A stretch of 64,000 nt of DNA, from assembly GCA_001972305.1 (NCBI GenBank), contig BDDD01001620.1:124001-188000 (forward strand), in the 5' to 3' direction. This stretch comes from Cephalotus follicularis (lineage: Eukaryota > Streptophyta > Magnoliopsida > Oxalidales > Cephalotaceae). Made by a program: the position numbers and the translations under genes. The first letter of the stretch is position 1. The number at the start of each line of letters is the position of its first letter. Below, piece by piece: positions 1-11,945 of this stretch. The notes below the pieces were generated by a model, which was not told the origin of the DNA, did not search any database, and worked only from the letters and a program-made list of their open reading frames with translations.

Positions 1-159
1 AGGAACTTCATATAACTAGGAGTTACATGTCCTTTTAAAATAACAGATAATAACTCCCTGGCAGTTATCTAACTGCCTGGGAGTTAGATAGAACCCACCC
101 ATTTCATGTGGGTGGTTCATGGGTCATGGGTCGGGTCAGACCCGACCCATATACTAACA
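1..159 (-). repeat. 3' LTR (partial) of the non-autonomous Copia-like element
   Basis: Matches 2553-2711 with one difference by eye and ends in ACTAACA. The rest of this LTR lies left of the window. Confidence 0.9.
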
Positions 160-844
160 GCTCCCACTCGCCCACATGACAAGTATCTCTACAATCAAAT
201 TCTCAAACTCTCATAACTCTTCATACAGGAAATGGAACGTGCGACCTCACGAGAAGAACACATCTTCTTAATGTTGTATTAAGTCATCACAAAACTAACA
301 CAACATATAGTTATTAAAATAAAAAATATATATATCTCATTTATGCCCCAGAAAATTCGATTACACCGGACATAGCATTTTCAATCCCTCGTATAATGAA
401 CAATGCTATACCCCTATATATTTATCATGTTCTCATGACTTGACTCAGGAACTAAATCCGATACAGTCGCCTAGGCTATGAGTTACATAACATGATGTAT
501 TATCGTACTTTCTTCCCAAAACACTCATGTCAATAAAAATTGACTCAACTGCTTTCCTAGACATGTCCCATGAAATCGTATTAATCATGATTATAGGGTA
601 CATACTAAGGTAGCAACATTGGGTTTCCTCTTCTTGACATAGTTTCTAGTCAATAAGGGCACAAGAAGAATCATGTGAAAAATGATTCAAGCTGGTCCCA
701 CATTTCCTTAGCTGTGGCGCAGTGCTCATAAGCGCCAATAAGATCGTCATGCATGCAGCTTAGCAAAGTAAAGCGCGCACAACGGTCCTTTTTGGACCAT
801 GTCTCAAAAGCCTCAAGATCTCGGCGAGATTGTGCAGTATTTCC

Positions 845-994
845 TTATGGTGGTCTGGTCATTATTGTAGTGAGATGCTCAAAAAGTTCTTGCTCGTTAA
901 GTAGAAAAGTCATTTTCTTATGCCAAATATCATAATTGGTGCCAGTTAACTTTTCACCTTTATTAAGGTCAGCAATAATGTTTTTCGTGGCCAT
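845..994 (-). pseudogene. Copia gag N-terminal piece
   Basis: The minus-strand peptide starts MATKNIIADL and holds KLTGTNYDIWHKKM and FLLNEQELFE. This is the usual start of plant Copia gag proteins (a Copia-like N-terminal domain followed by the UBN2-type region). It is the only recognisable coding part of the surrounding element. It is a short remnant of gag, not a working gene. Confidence 0.75.
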
Positions 995-1479
995 ATTATC
1001 ACTGCAATTAGAATACACAAAATGACATATAAACACATTCTTTTTATTTATTCAAAAACGCTTAATTATGAAAAATACATTTTTATTTCACACAGTGAGA
1101 TCGAAAACTCGCATAAGGCTCATGATCATCTCCCACGTATGTGAATTAAATATATATTTTGCATAATTGTTTCGAACAAATGTATATAACTGAAAAGGCA
1201 TTTTATTCAATTATTAACCACAATCCTTGACTTATAACAATAAATATTAAATAAATCTCAATTCTAAATAATTTAATCATTCAATTTAAATTATAACCAA
1301 AATTTACTGTGTACAAAGCATAACAACATATAAGTCAATTTAATACCAAAGTTCAATAAACATGTAACCGTGTATCAAATAAATTGAAACAACCAGTAAT
1401 TAACTACTTATTTACGTTTAATAAATAGAACAAAACTAACAAACCAAAAAAAAAATCCCTTTCATCCCTTTCATAGCGC

Positions 1480-1790
1480 CTGGCGCACATCATCGCAGAG
1501 GAAGCGATCGGGCGACAGCGCAGAGGAGAAGAGAGAAATCGACGCCATCGACGCCGGGCGTGCGAGGTGTGCGGCGCGATTCGACGCTAGCCGTCTTCAC
1601 CATGGCGCCAGGCACTGGACAGAGGAAGAGAGAGGGCTGGACACTGGGCTTTCGAGCGCCTGGTCGCCGGAAGAGAAGGCGTTCGGCGCTGGTCCTCAAC
1701 GCCAACGGTAAGCCTATGCCTCTGCCTCTTCTTTCCTCTTCTTCCGACTTCTCCCCGGTGGCAAAGCGAACGCTTGCCACCACAGGCGTT
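1480..1790 (+). other. GC-rich island inside the Copia-like element
   Basis: This stretch is much richer in G and C than the AT-rich sequence on both sides and is open on both strands. On the plus strand it ends in CCAACG followed by GTAAGCCT, which resembles a plant splice donor, and a pyrimidine-rich stretch follows. It may be a captured piece of a host gene or an element leader. No protein family was recognised. Confidence 0.4.
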
Positions 1791-2325
1791 TTTGTTTTTG
1801 ATTTTGTTTTTTATAATTTTGTTTAATTTTGTAATTTAAACAAAATCAATTTCATCAATTTCTTTGTCATGTATAACAGAAATTATGTGTAAACTTTGGG
1901 CCTGTGATTCTCAATTCCTCATGTGCACTTTTCTTGTATCAATTTTGAATCTGTGTGTGTGAAAATCGTGTTCATTGTTCACCAAGAAAAGTAAGACATT
2001 AATTTTCAGTGATTATAAATTGCAATTCATCGATTCCTATGTTCTTGTATTATTTTGAAATCAGTAAAATTTGGGTCAGTGATTCTTGTGCCATACACTA
2101 TGTTTCACAGTGCACAATAAATCATCGTCGATGTCACTGATGAACACTGGTCAGTGCGATTCCTCCCTCAATCGATCGCACTGGTGTTCGTCATGTTCGT
2201 TAGATGTAGTACAGTGAGAATCGTTATCCCAAACGCATGTGCGTTGTAATTAGCCCCAAATCAGATATCATAATAATACAATAATTGATTGCATATTCTA
2301 ATGATTTAGTCTAATCTCAAATTAA

Positions 2326-2341
2326 CCATGCTCTGATACCA
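2326..2341 (-). other. Primer binding site, Met-tRNA type
   Basis: On the minus strand this reads TGGTATCAGAGCATGG, the classic plant Copia primer site. It lies one base inside the 5' LTR, which fixes the strand of the element. Confidence 0.9.
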
Positions 2342-2342
2342 A

Positions 2343-2711
2343 TGTTAAATAAACATAATTATGACTAACATAATTACAGGAAACTTACAAATACTTTGAG
2401 ATTGCTTGTTCTTGATCCAAGGAGATACTACTAGAGTTTCTCCGTATAAATCACGTTCACAAATCCTAGAAACGATTAGTGATGTTTCTAGAGTTAAGGA
2501 AGATAATTTGTTTTTAGAGATTTGGGAGAGAACCACAGTTTTTGTTCTGCAGAGGAACTTCATATAACTAGGAGTTACATGTCCTTTTAAAATAACAGAT
2601 AATAACTCCCTGGCAGTTATCTAACTGCCTGGGAGTTAGATAGAACCCACCCATTTCATGTGGGTGGTTCATGGGTCATGGGTCGGGTCAGACCCGACCC
2701 ATATATTAACA
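2343..2711 (-). repeat. 5' LTR of the non-autonomous Copia-like element
   Basis: 369 bp, beginning TGTTAAAT and ending ATTAACA. Its last third holds three inverted repeats in a row: AACTCCC(T)GGCAGTTA with its partner, CCACCCA/TGGGTGG, and the exact palindrome GGGTCGGGTC/GACCCGACCC. Confidence 0.9.
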
Positions 2712-2757
2712 GAAACTACTAGTCATGTGGTTGTGTTTAGCTTATATATCCATGAGG

Positions 2758-2957
2758 TTAGGGATGATGATGAGGTGGATCGAGACAGATTTTGCCATCC
2801 CCGGTCCCGCTCCTGCCCCGTCAAAGAAATGGCGCCCCGCCTCCGTCCCGCCCCACCATCCAGAAATGAAACTCTGTCTCGTCCCCTCCCCGCTCTTTAA
2901 CGAGGTGGGGACATGGATGGCAAAACCCGTCCCGCTCCGTCCCATTGTCATCCCTAA
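2758..2957. mobile_element. Short hAT-like MITE
   Basis: About 200 bp, C-rich, bounded by the inverted ends TTAGGGATGA and TCATCCCTAA. The ends and the C-rich repeated body (cccgtcccgctccgtccc type) resemble dicot hAT-derived MITEs. No clear 8-bp target duplication was seen, so the class is tentative. Confidence 0.5.
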
Positions 2958-3061
2958 CTGTAAGTAATGAATGTCACTGCTAAAGTCTAATATGACAAAT
3001 ACAAAGAGCTTATGTCATGACTGATACTGAATTTCGTATTGTGCAAAATAAAGATTGAACA

Positions 3062-3408
3062 TATATATATATGAGCTATATATTGTTAATATACATGAGC
3101 AGTACATTAGCTGTTTGTATGGCCTAACGGATCCAACTATGGAAGTTGGGGATGACCAAAGCAAAAATTTTAAATAATTGGGAGGCTTAAAAAAAATTTC
3201 CATGTATAAATTTTTTTTTCTAATTTTTTATAGATAGAAATTAAAAAAAAAAATCATTGGGGGGCCAGAGCCCTATGTGTCCCTCCTGGATCCGTCCTAG
3301 ACCTTAGTATTAATTGTCGTTATCTTCGTTATGACTTTCTGTTATTCAGTTATACACACGCAGAACAACATAGTTATATTTCTCTCTCTTCTATTTCGCA
3401 TTATATCA
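3062..3408 (+). repeat. 5' LTR of old Copia element, split by a MITE
   Basis: It aligns with the 3' LTR at 11946-12119 through shared stretches such as TATATTGTTAATAT, TTAGTATTA and GTTATATTT. It is longer only because a MITE of about 170 bp sits inside it. A degraded TGGTATCAGAG-type primer site follows directly. Confidence 0.8.
3127..3295. mobile_element. MITE inside the Copia 5' LTR
   Basis: 169 bp with the exact inverted ends ACGGATCCA and TGGATCCGT, flanked on both sides by CCTA. The interior has A- and T-runs and the phrase GGGGGGCCAGAGCCC, typical of a common dicot MITE group. Comparison with the uninterrupted 3' LTR shows it is an insertion. Superfamily not settled. Confidence 0.65.
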
Positions 3409-4290
3409 TGATATCAAAGAAATAATATTGCTCATCCCAAAGGTTTCAAAGTATCTTAGGAGCAATCGATCATGTGTGACCTTTATCCCGGTGTTGCTAT
3501 TTTTCGTTCCATCTTTTGTCAGGATTTTCTAACAACACCTCTAGCACGCTTGGAAGCGCAAGATCAAGCTGAGTTGATCTGCAAATGTTCACCGTTGTCG
3601 AACCATCCAATAACCACCACGCGCCGTCACAATGTGTGATTTTTCTGTCGTTCTCTAATCTCTACATTGGTCAACAGCAACCATACCACAAGGAAGCCAC
3701 TATTCTGATCAGTATCTCCTCCAAATTTCATGGCCAACGGACCAATAATGGCCCCGCACACACTGCATGGGCCACTACGTGCGGCTGGACAATTTTGTTT
3801 CTATCAGAATATTCTAGAAAATATTCTCTACCCAATTTTTATTTTGACCCAGCCCTAACCAGACTCAAGCCAACCCGAGTCCAGTTGAGCCGACCTAAAT
3901 CAGCCGAACCGGATTAAAAAAAAAAAGCTCTTACTTTTGTCATGTCTTGTTCTTCACTAACCATGTTAAGTAATTATCATAGTGATATTTCTCAACAAAT
4001 AACAATTATATTTGATGACCCTAATTAATTATCTATGTTGTCTACTGCAATTAATAAAGAGTTTTTTGAAAGGGAGAAAATTATGGCGTATTGTTAGTGG
4101 GCATAAACATGCTCCAACTAAAAGGCAAAATGAATATGACGAATCTTTTGCTGATCGTCTAGAAGAAGACAGTGCAAATTGTCGAATCTTAACCTGGTTC
4201 ACCAACACATCTATTTCTTAGGTAAATATGCATTTTGGTCGATTTGATTTAGCAAAAGAAGCTTGAGATTTTCTTGCTAGTTGGCATACT

Positions 4291-6153
4291 TGACACGCCC
4301 GGACCCAGCTCGCTGGGATCCGTCGCGTATACTACGAGATCAAGCCTCCTATCAGAGACTCACCTCGTAGGTTCATCATAACAGAACTTCAGAAAATACA
4401 TTTTTAAAGCAGAGAAATTCTTCAAAACATAAAGGAAACATAAAAGTTTCTTGAAAAACTTAAAAATAATTCTAACTCTTAATTTTTTACGAAAATCGGG
4501 CATGTAGTATTCGTTTATCGGACTATGCCCCATGTAAAGAAAAACACAGTTTGTAATAATGGGCTCAGCCCTCAACAACCACACTCCCGAAGGAAGAAAC
4601 AGTTTATAAAATGGACTCAACCCTCAGCAGATCACAATTTAAACAGAAAACAAGTATGGGTTGGGCTCTGCCTTAACCATATTATCAAAACTTAAAACCT
4701 GAATAGGGCTAAGCCCTTTTTAAACAAAACCATAAAACATTTATCTTAAAACATAAGTAATGCAGAATTTAAAACATTGATGCAGTGATGCTATGCATAT
4801 GTTGACTCTGTTAGGCATGCCCTTGTGGTCTCACCTCAGCAGACTGACTGACTCCAGCTGACAGAGCTCAGTAGACTAACATGTCAGAACTAAAAACAGA
4901 AAACAGAGGAGGGGGTTAGTCCACAGGACTAGTGAGATGGAACAAAAAGACTCCGCAGAGTTTTGCTCGCATATAAATATCTTTGCGAAAATGTTACAAC
5001 TAAAAGTAAAATAAAACTTAAACTGAATTTCAGAAACAAAATGAAAATCAGAAATAGTATAAACTTCAAAATCCAAATTATAAACAGATTATAAAACAAT
5101 TTCTAACAGAATTAGCAGAAAGTCAGATTCTTTTCCCAAAATAGATTTAATTCCTCAGAACTCAGATATATGTAGTATTTAAAATAGTTTAAACAAAATA
5201 AATATATAAAGATGTCATGGGTCTACTAAGTAAGGTTGACGCATAGGCCCCGTCGGGCAGAACGTCCAGCAGAAATAGTGGCAATGACACCGTCGTGTCA
5301 AAGCATCAGAACAGAAGGTCATACACGTGTAGACAAAACCTCTCATGGGCATCAGATATGTAACCAATACAATACCGAGATTACCATACATCTAAACATA
5401 TTTAACAGATTTCAGAAGTGCAGAATCATCAATTCCTCAAAGCAGACTTTAAACAGATACAGAAATCATCAGAGTCGTCAAAACAGATTTCAAATAGATC
5501 CAGAAATAATTTTTTTATCAAATACAGATATAACCGAAAATAACATCATACTATGACTATCATCATGTGAGCATTTGAAAATATTAAAAGAAAGTTTCAG
5601 ACATTAAAACTTTAACAGATTTCAGAAACGAACCCAAAAACCAAGTTCATTCAGAAACAGAAATAAATAAGCGAACACGCTTATACCTTCATAACATTAA
5701 AAACATTTCAGAGTAAAAAGGGTTAAAGAAAGGCGTTCCACTCACAGAACAGACGAGCAAGTCCCACGACTGGTCGCCTCCATAGCCGACCTCAATGGCA
5801 GAATCCTCTGCCAACAGACAGACAGACAAATAGCAGACTATCAGACTCAAACACTTACTAAGACGTGCAATGCTTTATACGATGAAATGCATGCAGATGT
5901 CAGAAAACTAAAACCGACCTATATGGTCAACAGCAGTAGAAATCTACTAGTTAAAAACATCATTTAAACCTTTTTATTAAACTCTTTCGAAAATATTAAA
6001 GCGCGTCCAAGTGGTTGTCCATGTTATCCAATTTCGAGTCATATAAGCAATTCGAGTCATATAAGCAATTCAAGTTCATAATATCTCATAAACAGATACA
6101 GAATTACTGAATAGTAATGCCACGTGTCCGTCCTCCGGGCGCGGGGTGTTACA
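4291..6153 (-). repeat. LTR-like copy 1 of the nested remnant
   Basis: Starts TGACACGCCCGG and ends GGGTGTTACA on the plus strand. Its stretch at about 5358-6070 matches 6538-7245 in copy 2, including AACAGATTTCAGAA, CATGTGAGCATTTG and CCAAGTGGTTGTCCA. Near 4489-4532 it holds a stem-forming phrase (GGGCATGTAG ... CTATGCCC) also found in the solo LTR at 43.6 kb. Confidence 0.6.
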
Positions 6154-6515
6154 TCAAGTGATAATGCCGCTGGATATGTTTGGACCGTTGGTGAGACCTG
6201 GGCTCCTTGGCTTGTGCAATAGCCCCATTATTGTCACAGTGGAGAACTACAGGACGACTAATGGTTGGAACCACTCCAAGTTCATAGCTATGAATTTACG
6301 ATCCAAACACCTTCCTTTGCAACATCTGAGGCTGTTATATACTCTGCTTCCGTAGTTGAGTTAGCTGTAGTTTCCTGTTTTGAGCTTCTCCAACTCACAG
6401 CACTGCCATTCAGGATATAGACATATCCCGACACTGATTTGTGATCATTCGGATCACTATTGAAACAAGAGTTAGTGTATCCCTCCAATTTCAACTCACT
6501 ATCTCCTCCATATTA
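6154..6515 (-). pseudogene. Copia RNase H fragment, different lineage
   Basis: The minus-strand peptide reads through the Copia RNase H core: LEGYTNS, KSVSGYVYILNG, SAVSWRSSKQETT, NSTTEAEYI, then CDNNGAIAQAKEPRSHQRSKH. The wording is Tork/Tnt1-like and differs from the RNase H of the surrounding plus-strand Copia, so it comes from another element. Its left end coincides exactly with the CA end of LTR-like copy 1. A (TA)n run follows on the right. Confidence 0.8.
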
Positions 6516-6535
6516 TATATATATATATATATATA

Positions 6536-8303
6536 ATACAATACCGAGATCACTATGCATCTAAACATATTTAACAGATTTCAGAATACATAATACAGAA
6601 TCTCAGATTTCAGAACACAAAATCCTCAAAATAAACTTTAAAACAGATTTCAGACATACGAAAATCATCAACGTCATCAAAACAGATTTAAACAAATAGA
6701 GGAAATCATTTTCCTTATCATGTACAGATATAGCCGAAAATAGCGATATAGTATGACTATTACCATGTGAGCATTTGAAAACATTAAAAGAAAGTTTAGA
6801 CATTAAAACTTAAACAGATTTCAGAAATTAACTAAAACCAAGTTCATTCAGATACAGAAAACAAATAAGCGAACACGCTTAAACAATTTAAACATTTAAA
6901 AGCATCTCAGAATAAAAAGAGTTAAAGAAAGGCGTTCCACTCACAGAACAGACGAGCGAGTTCCTCGATTGGTCGCCTCCATGGCCGACCTCAAATACAG
7001 GATCATATGCCAACAAACAGACAGCAGACTATCAGACTCAAACACGTACTAAGACGTGAAATGCTTTATACGATGAAATGCATGCAGATGTCAGAAAACT
7101 AAAACCGACCTATATGGTCAACAGTAGCAGAAATCTACTAGTTAAAAACATCGTTTAAACCTTTTTATTAAACTCTTTCAAAAACATTAAATTCCAAGTC
7201 CAAGTGGTTGTCCAGGTTATCCAATTTCGAGTCATATAAGCAAATCAACTTCATATTACCATAGAAACAGATATAGAATTTCAGAATTCAACAAAAAACA
7301 GAACTTACGAAACATAGTTCAGAATTTACCGAAAGCAGATGGAACGGGGCACGGAGTCAGAATTTTGAAGCCGAACCGGAACGGATCACGCCTGCATGAA
7401 AAATGGAGTCAGAAAACTGTCAGAAACAGGTCGCCGGAGGCTGCCGGCTGGTGAGCCCACGCGTCGCCACTGCCCGGCGGGTGACAGCCACGCGCGGTCG
7501 CAGGTCAGTCGCAGAGAAAGTCGTACCTGGTGCGTCGGAGGACGGAGATCACAGATATGAGGTGCGTTGGTCACGGCGCCGCCGCATCTGGCCGGAACGG
7601 ACGCATTAGACAGCGGTTGACTTCGCCGTCGATCTGCGTTGCCGGTGTCATCGCAGATCCAGGCTAGTCGTGTTTGAACTTCCATGACGCCAAGAGTCCG
7701 AATATGGGCTCGCCTTGCCGTGACGGTCACCGGAGACGGCGGATCGACGTAAAACATAGGCAGAGAGAGAAGAGCTCATTGCGGGCGCATGGCGCGGTTG
7801 CCGGCGCCGGGGTAGGGTGCGGCGTGCTTAGGAGGCAGAGGAGGTTTGACTGGTACCTTCGTCGACGTCATCTCGGCACTGACGCCGGCGGTAGAAGCAG
7901 AGAGAGAGAGAGAGAGAAACGGGGAGAGAGAGAGAGATATGAGAGAGAAACGGGGAGAGATGAGAGAGAAGCCAAAAAATGAAATAAACATAGCATTTTT
8001 CCTTTATATTTAGCCAAAACGGACTAGGTTTTGCCCAGAATTTAACCGACACGGACAAAAATTGGATGTTTAGGACATACCACTTGGCCTATTTTTTCCG
8101 AATCAGCAGTCATTTCAGTAAAACGTCATTCAATTTATCGTAAAGGAAAATAATTTGTTATGCAAAAAAATCATCAGAAAGAAATCACACTAGCAAAATT
8201 TTATTAATGCCGTGATGCATATGTCATGTATGTCAGAAAAACAGACAGACAGAAACCACGTAGGCTCCACAGACACAGACTGTACTAGGACACGGATATC
8301 ACA
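6536..8303 (-). repeat. LTR-like copy 2 of the nested remnant
   Basis: Its left part matches copy 1. Its right part (7320-8000) is a GC-rich leader-like stretch, read on the minus strand, with a long CT/GA run at about 7896-7970. The right end reads GGATATCACA directly before the ATACT target repeat. Confidence 0.55.
7896..7970. repeat. GA-rich microsatellite
   Basis: Two blocks of GAGAGA separated by AAACGGGG. It lies inside LTR-like copy 2 and is purine-rich on the plus strand. Confidence 0.85.
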
Positions 8304-8899
8304 ATACTTCTGCAGATCTTGCTAATCAATACTAGATTCTGAGCAATCTTAGCCGTCTCGACAAGAATCTAGACAGTTCATTGATGATTTCCATTTGCAT
8401 ATGAGTTATTACTGGGGATTGCTTGTTATGTCTGAACCTAAGTGGCACTGCCAAGAGAATCATAATTTATTTGCAGAATATTGAGACAAACTTCGGTTGA
8501 CTCAATTTCTGATGGCTCTCAGGGATATTTTTGAGCCTACTAGAGCTTCTCTTCTGAACAAGAAACATTTTTCATCTTTGGATACAACTATTTCTGAGTT
8601 GATATTGGAAGAAACTAGGCGTCACAACCATATATCAATAATCTGCTCTTGTTATCGTTGCTACACCCTTTACACCACCAAAAAAGCCTGGAACTTCAAA
8701 AAAGCCTCATTACACTCATTTTCAGAAGAATGGACATACTGTGATAACTTGTTGGGATCTCGTTGGTAAACCTCCTAATCACAATACTGTTGTCGCAAAA
8801 TCACTACAGCTCATTCCAGCACTAAGTCTTTTTCTCAAATTCCTCAGCTTTCTACAATTGACCTTGAAGTTTTGTTTAATCAGGTTATGTCCCGCTCTG

Positions 8900-11845
8900 G
8901 TTCTTTTTCTTTGTCTGTCACGTCAGGTAACTTTTGGTTAATTGATTCTACTTGCTGTAATCATATAACCTTAGATCCCTATCTTCTTACTGGTAAATCT
9001 GTTACTCATAATGGACCCGCTATCCACACAACCAATGGTTCTATAGTATGCATGTCACTCATACTGGAACTGTTCAAACACAAAATCTTTCTATAACTGA
9101 TACATACCCTATCCCTCATATTTCTCTAAATATTCTTTCTATTGGACAATTATGTGATATTAGGTATGATTTGCTGTTTTCTCATCATGGTTGTGTTATT
9201 CAGGATCCTCAGACGAGTCAACGAATTGGGACAAGCCGTGAGATTAGTCAAAAGTTTGAGCTCACTTCTCTAAAGCCTCTCATTGGTCTCTCTGTTGTGG
9301 CTCGTCCTTCTTCCTTTCTTCATCTTTGGCGCTCCTGGTGTGGTCATGCCTTTATTTCTAGGGTTAAATCTCTCGTCTCTAGTGGTTTGTTAGGGTCTTT
9401 TTGGAGGTAATAATGTTGATTGCATGTCTTGTAAACTTGGGAAACAAAGTGCTTTACTTATCCTGCTAGTGATTCATATTCTTCAGACCCTTTTGATCTC
9501 ATCCACTTTGATATTTAGGGACTTGCACCCACTCCTTCTCTTGGAGGCGCGCTTTATTTTAATATTTTTGTGGATGATTTCTCGCGTTATAGTTGGATGT
9601 ATTTGTTTGAACAAAGATCTGAAGTTTAATGTATTTTTTGCGACTTCAATAATACGATCAACACTCAATTTTCCCCCCAAAATAAAATGTTTAGATCTGA
9701 TAATGCTGCCGAGTATACTGATTCTTCTTTTTAGTCAATTTTAAAAGAAAATGGGACACTAGCACATAGGTCGTGCCCTGGCACTTCACAACAAAATGTA
9801 TGGCTGAACGAAAACATCGTCATATTCTCTACAATATTCGTACTCTTCTTACCTCTGCTTCATTTTCCGAGCAGTTTTGGAGAGAAGCTGCCCTTACAAC
9901 AGTTTATACCATCAATAGAGTTCCAACACCCACTGTTGATAATAAATCCCCATATGAATGTGTTTACAATACTCCACCAAACTATCACCTTCTCAAAGTT
10001 TTTGGGTATGCATGTTTCATCCTGTTTCAACTACATGAACATACCAAACTTGAACCTAGGACTCATCTTTGTTGTTTCCTTGGTTATGGAATAGAACATA
10101 AAGGCTTTAGGTGTTATGACCATATGTCCAAACGACTTCGCATTTCTCAACATATTGTTTTCTGGGAACATAAATAATTTACCAACTTGTCTAGTATGGC
10201 ATCTTCCTCATCTCCTTGTATTTTTATTGACTCTTCTGTTGATCTTTTTCCCGAATCTATTGAGTCTTCTATAGGGACCTTGAGCTTGCCTCCTGATCAA
10301 TCTGCAGTACTATTAGACTCTGTTGATCCTTCTCCGGATCCTGATGACTTACCTCCTATCACATCTTATGTCACTCCTCCATTTCGTCGCTCCACTCAGG
10401 TAAACAAACCAAACACCCAACTTAGTAATTTTCATTGTTATGATACCTTGGCTACCCTTCATGAGCCTCACAATTTTCGCAAAACTCGTTCTAACCCTCT
10501 TTGGCAACAAGCAATGACAGAAGAACTACTAGCTTTACAAAAAAATCACACGTTGGATCTGATTGACTTGCCTCTTGGAAAGACCGTCATTGATTGAAAA
10601 TGGATCTATAAAATCAAGGCTCAGTCTAATGGCTTTGTGGATTGTTATAAAGCATGTCTGGTGATCCGAGGATTCACTTAGGAGTATGTGATTGATTATA
10701 AGGAGACCTTTGCTCCAATTGCACGTCTTACTTCACACTGTTCCTTGCTTGTCGTTGCTGCATCTTGCAGATGGCAGGTTTTTCAAATGGATATGAAGAA
10801 TGCCTTCTTGAATGGTGATTTGATTGAGAAAGTTTATATGCGTCCCCCTCCTAGATTTAATCAATCTTCCAGTCAAGTTTGTCATCTTCGACATGCTCTC
10901 TATGGTCTTAAACATGAGCTTCGTCTTTGGTTTGCCAAATTTAGCTCTACTCTTGCTAAACCTGGCTTCACCTCTAGACCCTATGACTCGACATTGTTTA
11001 CTCGTTCTACATCAACTGGCTATACTCCTTTGTTGTTGTATGTTGATGACATGATTATTAATAGAGATGATTTAGTAGGTATTCAGGATCTCAAGACCTT
11101 TCTTCATTGTTAGTTTGAGATGAAGGATTTGGAAACAATTAGCTACTTCTTGGGTCTTGAGGTTGCTTCCGACTTTGCCAGTTATCATTTGTCTCAAGCC
11201 AAATATGCTTCATATATTTTGGCTCGTGCTGGTTTGACTGATAGTAAAATTACTACCTCTCCACTTGAGCAGAATGTCAATTTACGACATACTGATAGGA
11301 CCCCACTTCCTAGTCCTATACTTTATTGACAGTTCACTTAGTCAATTTATGTCTGCTCCTTGGTCTACACATTTCTCGGCAGTTCTTCGTATTTTATGGT
11401 ATGTCAAAGTAACTATGTTTCTTGGCCTCCATTTTTCTTCTGAGTCTTTTCTTGACCTTTATGCCTTCTGTGATGTTGATTGGGCAAGTGATCCTACCGA
11501 TCGTCGTTCGACTATTGGTTAATGCTTCTTCCTTGGCACTTACTTGATCTATTGGCATAGTAAGAAGCAAACAGTTTTTTCTCGATCTAGTACCGAAGCC
11601 AAATATCGAGCTCTTGCTGATGCAACCTCTGAGCTCCTTTGGCTTCATTGTCTTCTTCAAGATATGGGTGTTTCTCATTCCATCAATACCCCTATTTATC
11701 GTGACAATCAGAGTACAATTCAGATTGCTTAAATTGATGTGTTTCATGAGAATATGAAACACATTGAAATTGATTGTCACCTGATTCCTCGTCATATTCA
11801 ACACAACGTCTTTTGACTTGTTTCTGTCATCTCTACTGATCAACT
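8900..11845 (+). pseudogene. Copia pol region (PR, IN, RT, RNase H)
   Basis: Parts in order: protease core with FWLIDSTCCNHIT (about 8930-8975); GAG-pre-integrase and integrase (about 9050-10170, with MAERKHRHIL and FGYACF); reverse transcriptase (about 10500-11110, with YKETFAPIARL, MDMKNAFLNGDL and LLLYVDDM); RNase H (about 11440-11735, with DVDWASDP and SSTEAKYRALA); and a tail with DQLADIFTK. The order PR-IN-RT-RH is diagnostic of Copia. The reading frame is broken many times and the gene is dead. Confidence 0.9.
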
Positions 11846-11945
11846 TGCAGATATCTTCACCAAAACGTATCTACCTGGACAGTTTTGTTTTTTGGCTTCC
11901 AAACTCAACTTAGGTTTTACATTCCCAACTTGAGTTTAAGGGAGA

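Larger units (their letters stand above)
1..2711 (-). mobile_element. Non-autonomous Copia-like LTR retrotransposon, cut by window start
   Basis: A fossil LTR element read on the minus strand. The complete 5' LTR is at 2343-2711. The 3' LTR is at 1-159 and is cut by the window edge. A Met-tRNA-type primer site lies just inside the right LTR, and a purine-rich tract on the minus strand (160-172) abuts the left LTR. The 2.2 kb interior holds only a short Copia gag-like piece and a GC-rich segment, so it could not have moved by itself. The two LTRs differ at one of 159 comparable positions by eye, so the insertion is very young. Target repeats cannot be checked because the left flank is outside the window. 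Confidence 0.85.
4291..8303 (-). mobile_element. Degraded long-LTR element remnant nested in Copia gag
   Basis: A 4 kb insertion that splits the Copia gag at one point, flanked by ATACT at 4286-4290 and 8304-8308. It holds two diverged copies of one LTR-like sequence (4291-6153 and about 6536-8303) with a Copia RNase H piece between them. The minus-strand start TGTAACACCCCG and similar wording in the solo LTR at 43453-46030 suggest long-LTR Gypsy elements (Tekay/Del-like is a guess). No gag or pol of its own is recognisable. It is broken and old, but younger than the Copia element it entered. Confidence 0.65.

Noticed and set aside
7386-7757. Minus-strand 123-codon ORF as a host gene
   Set aside because: It lies in a GC-rich leader-like part of an LTR copy, overlaps equally long frames on the other strand, and has no recognised domain.
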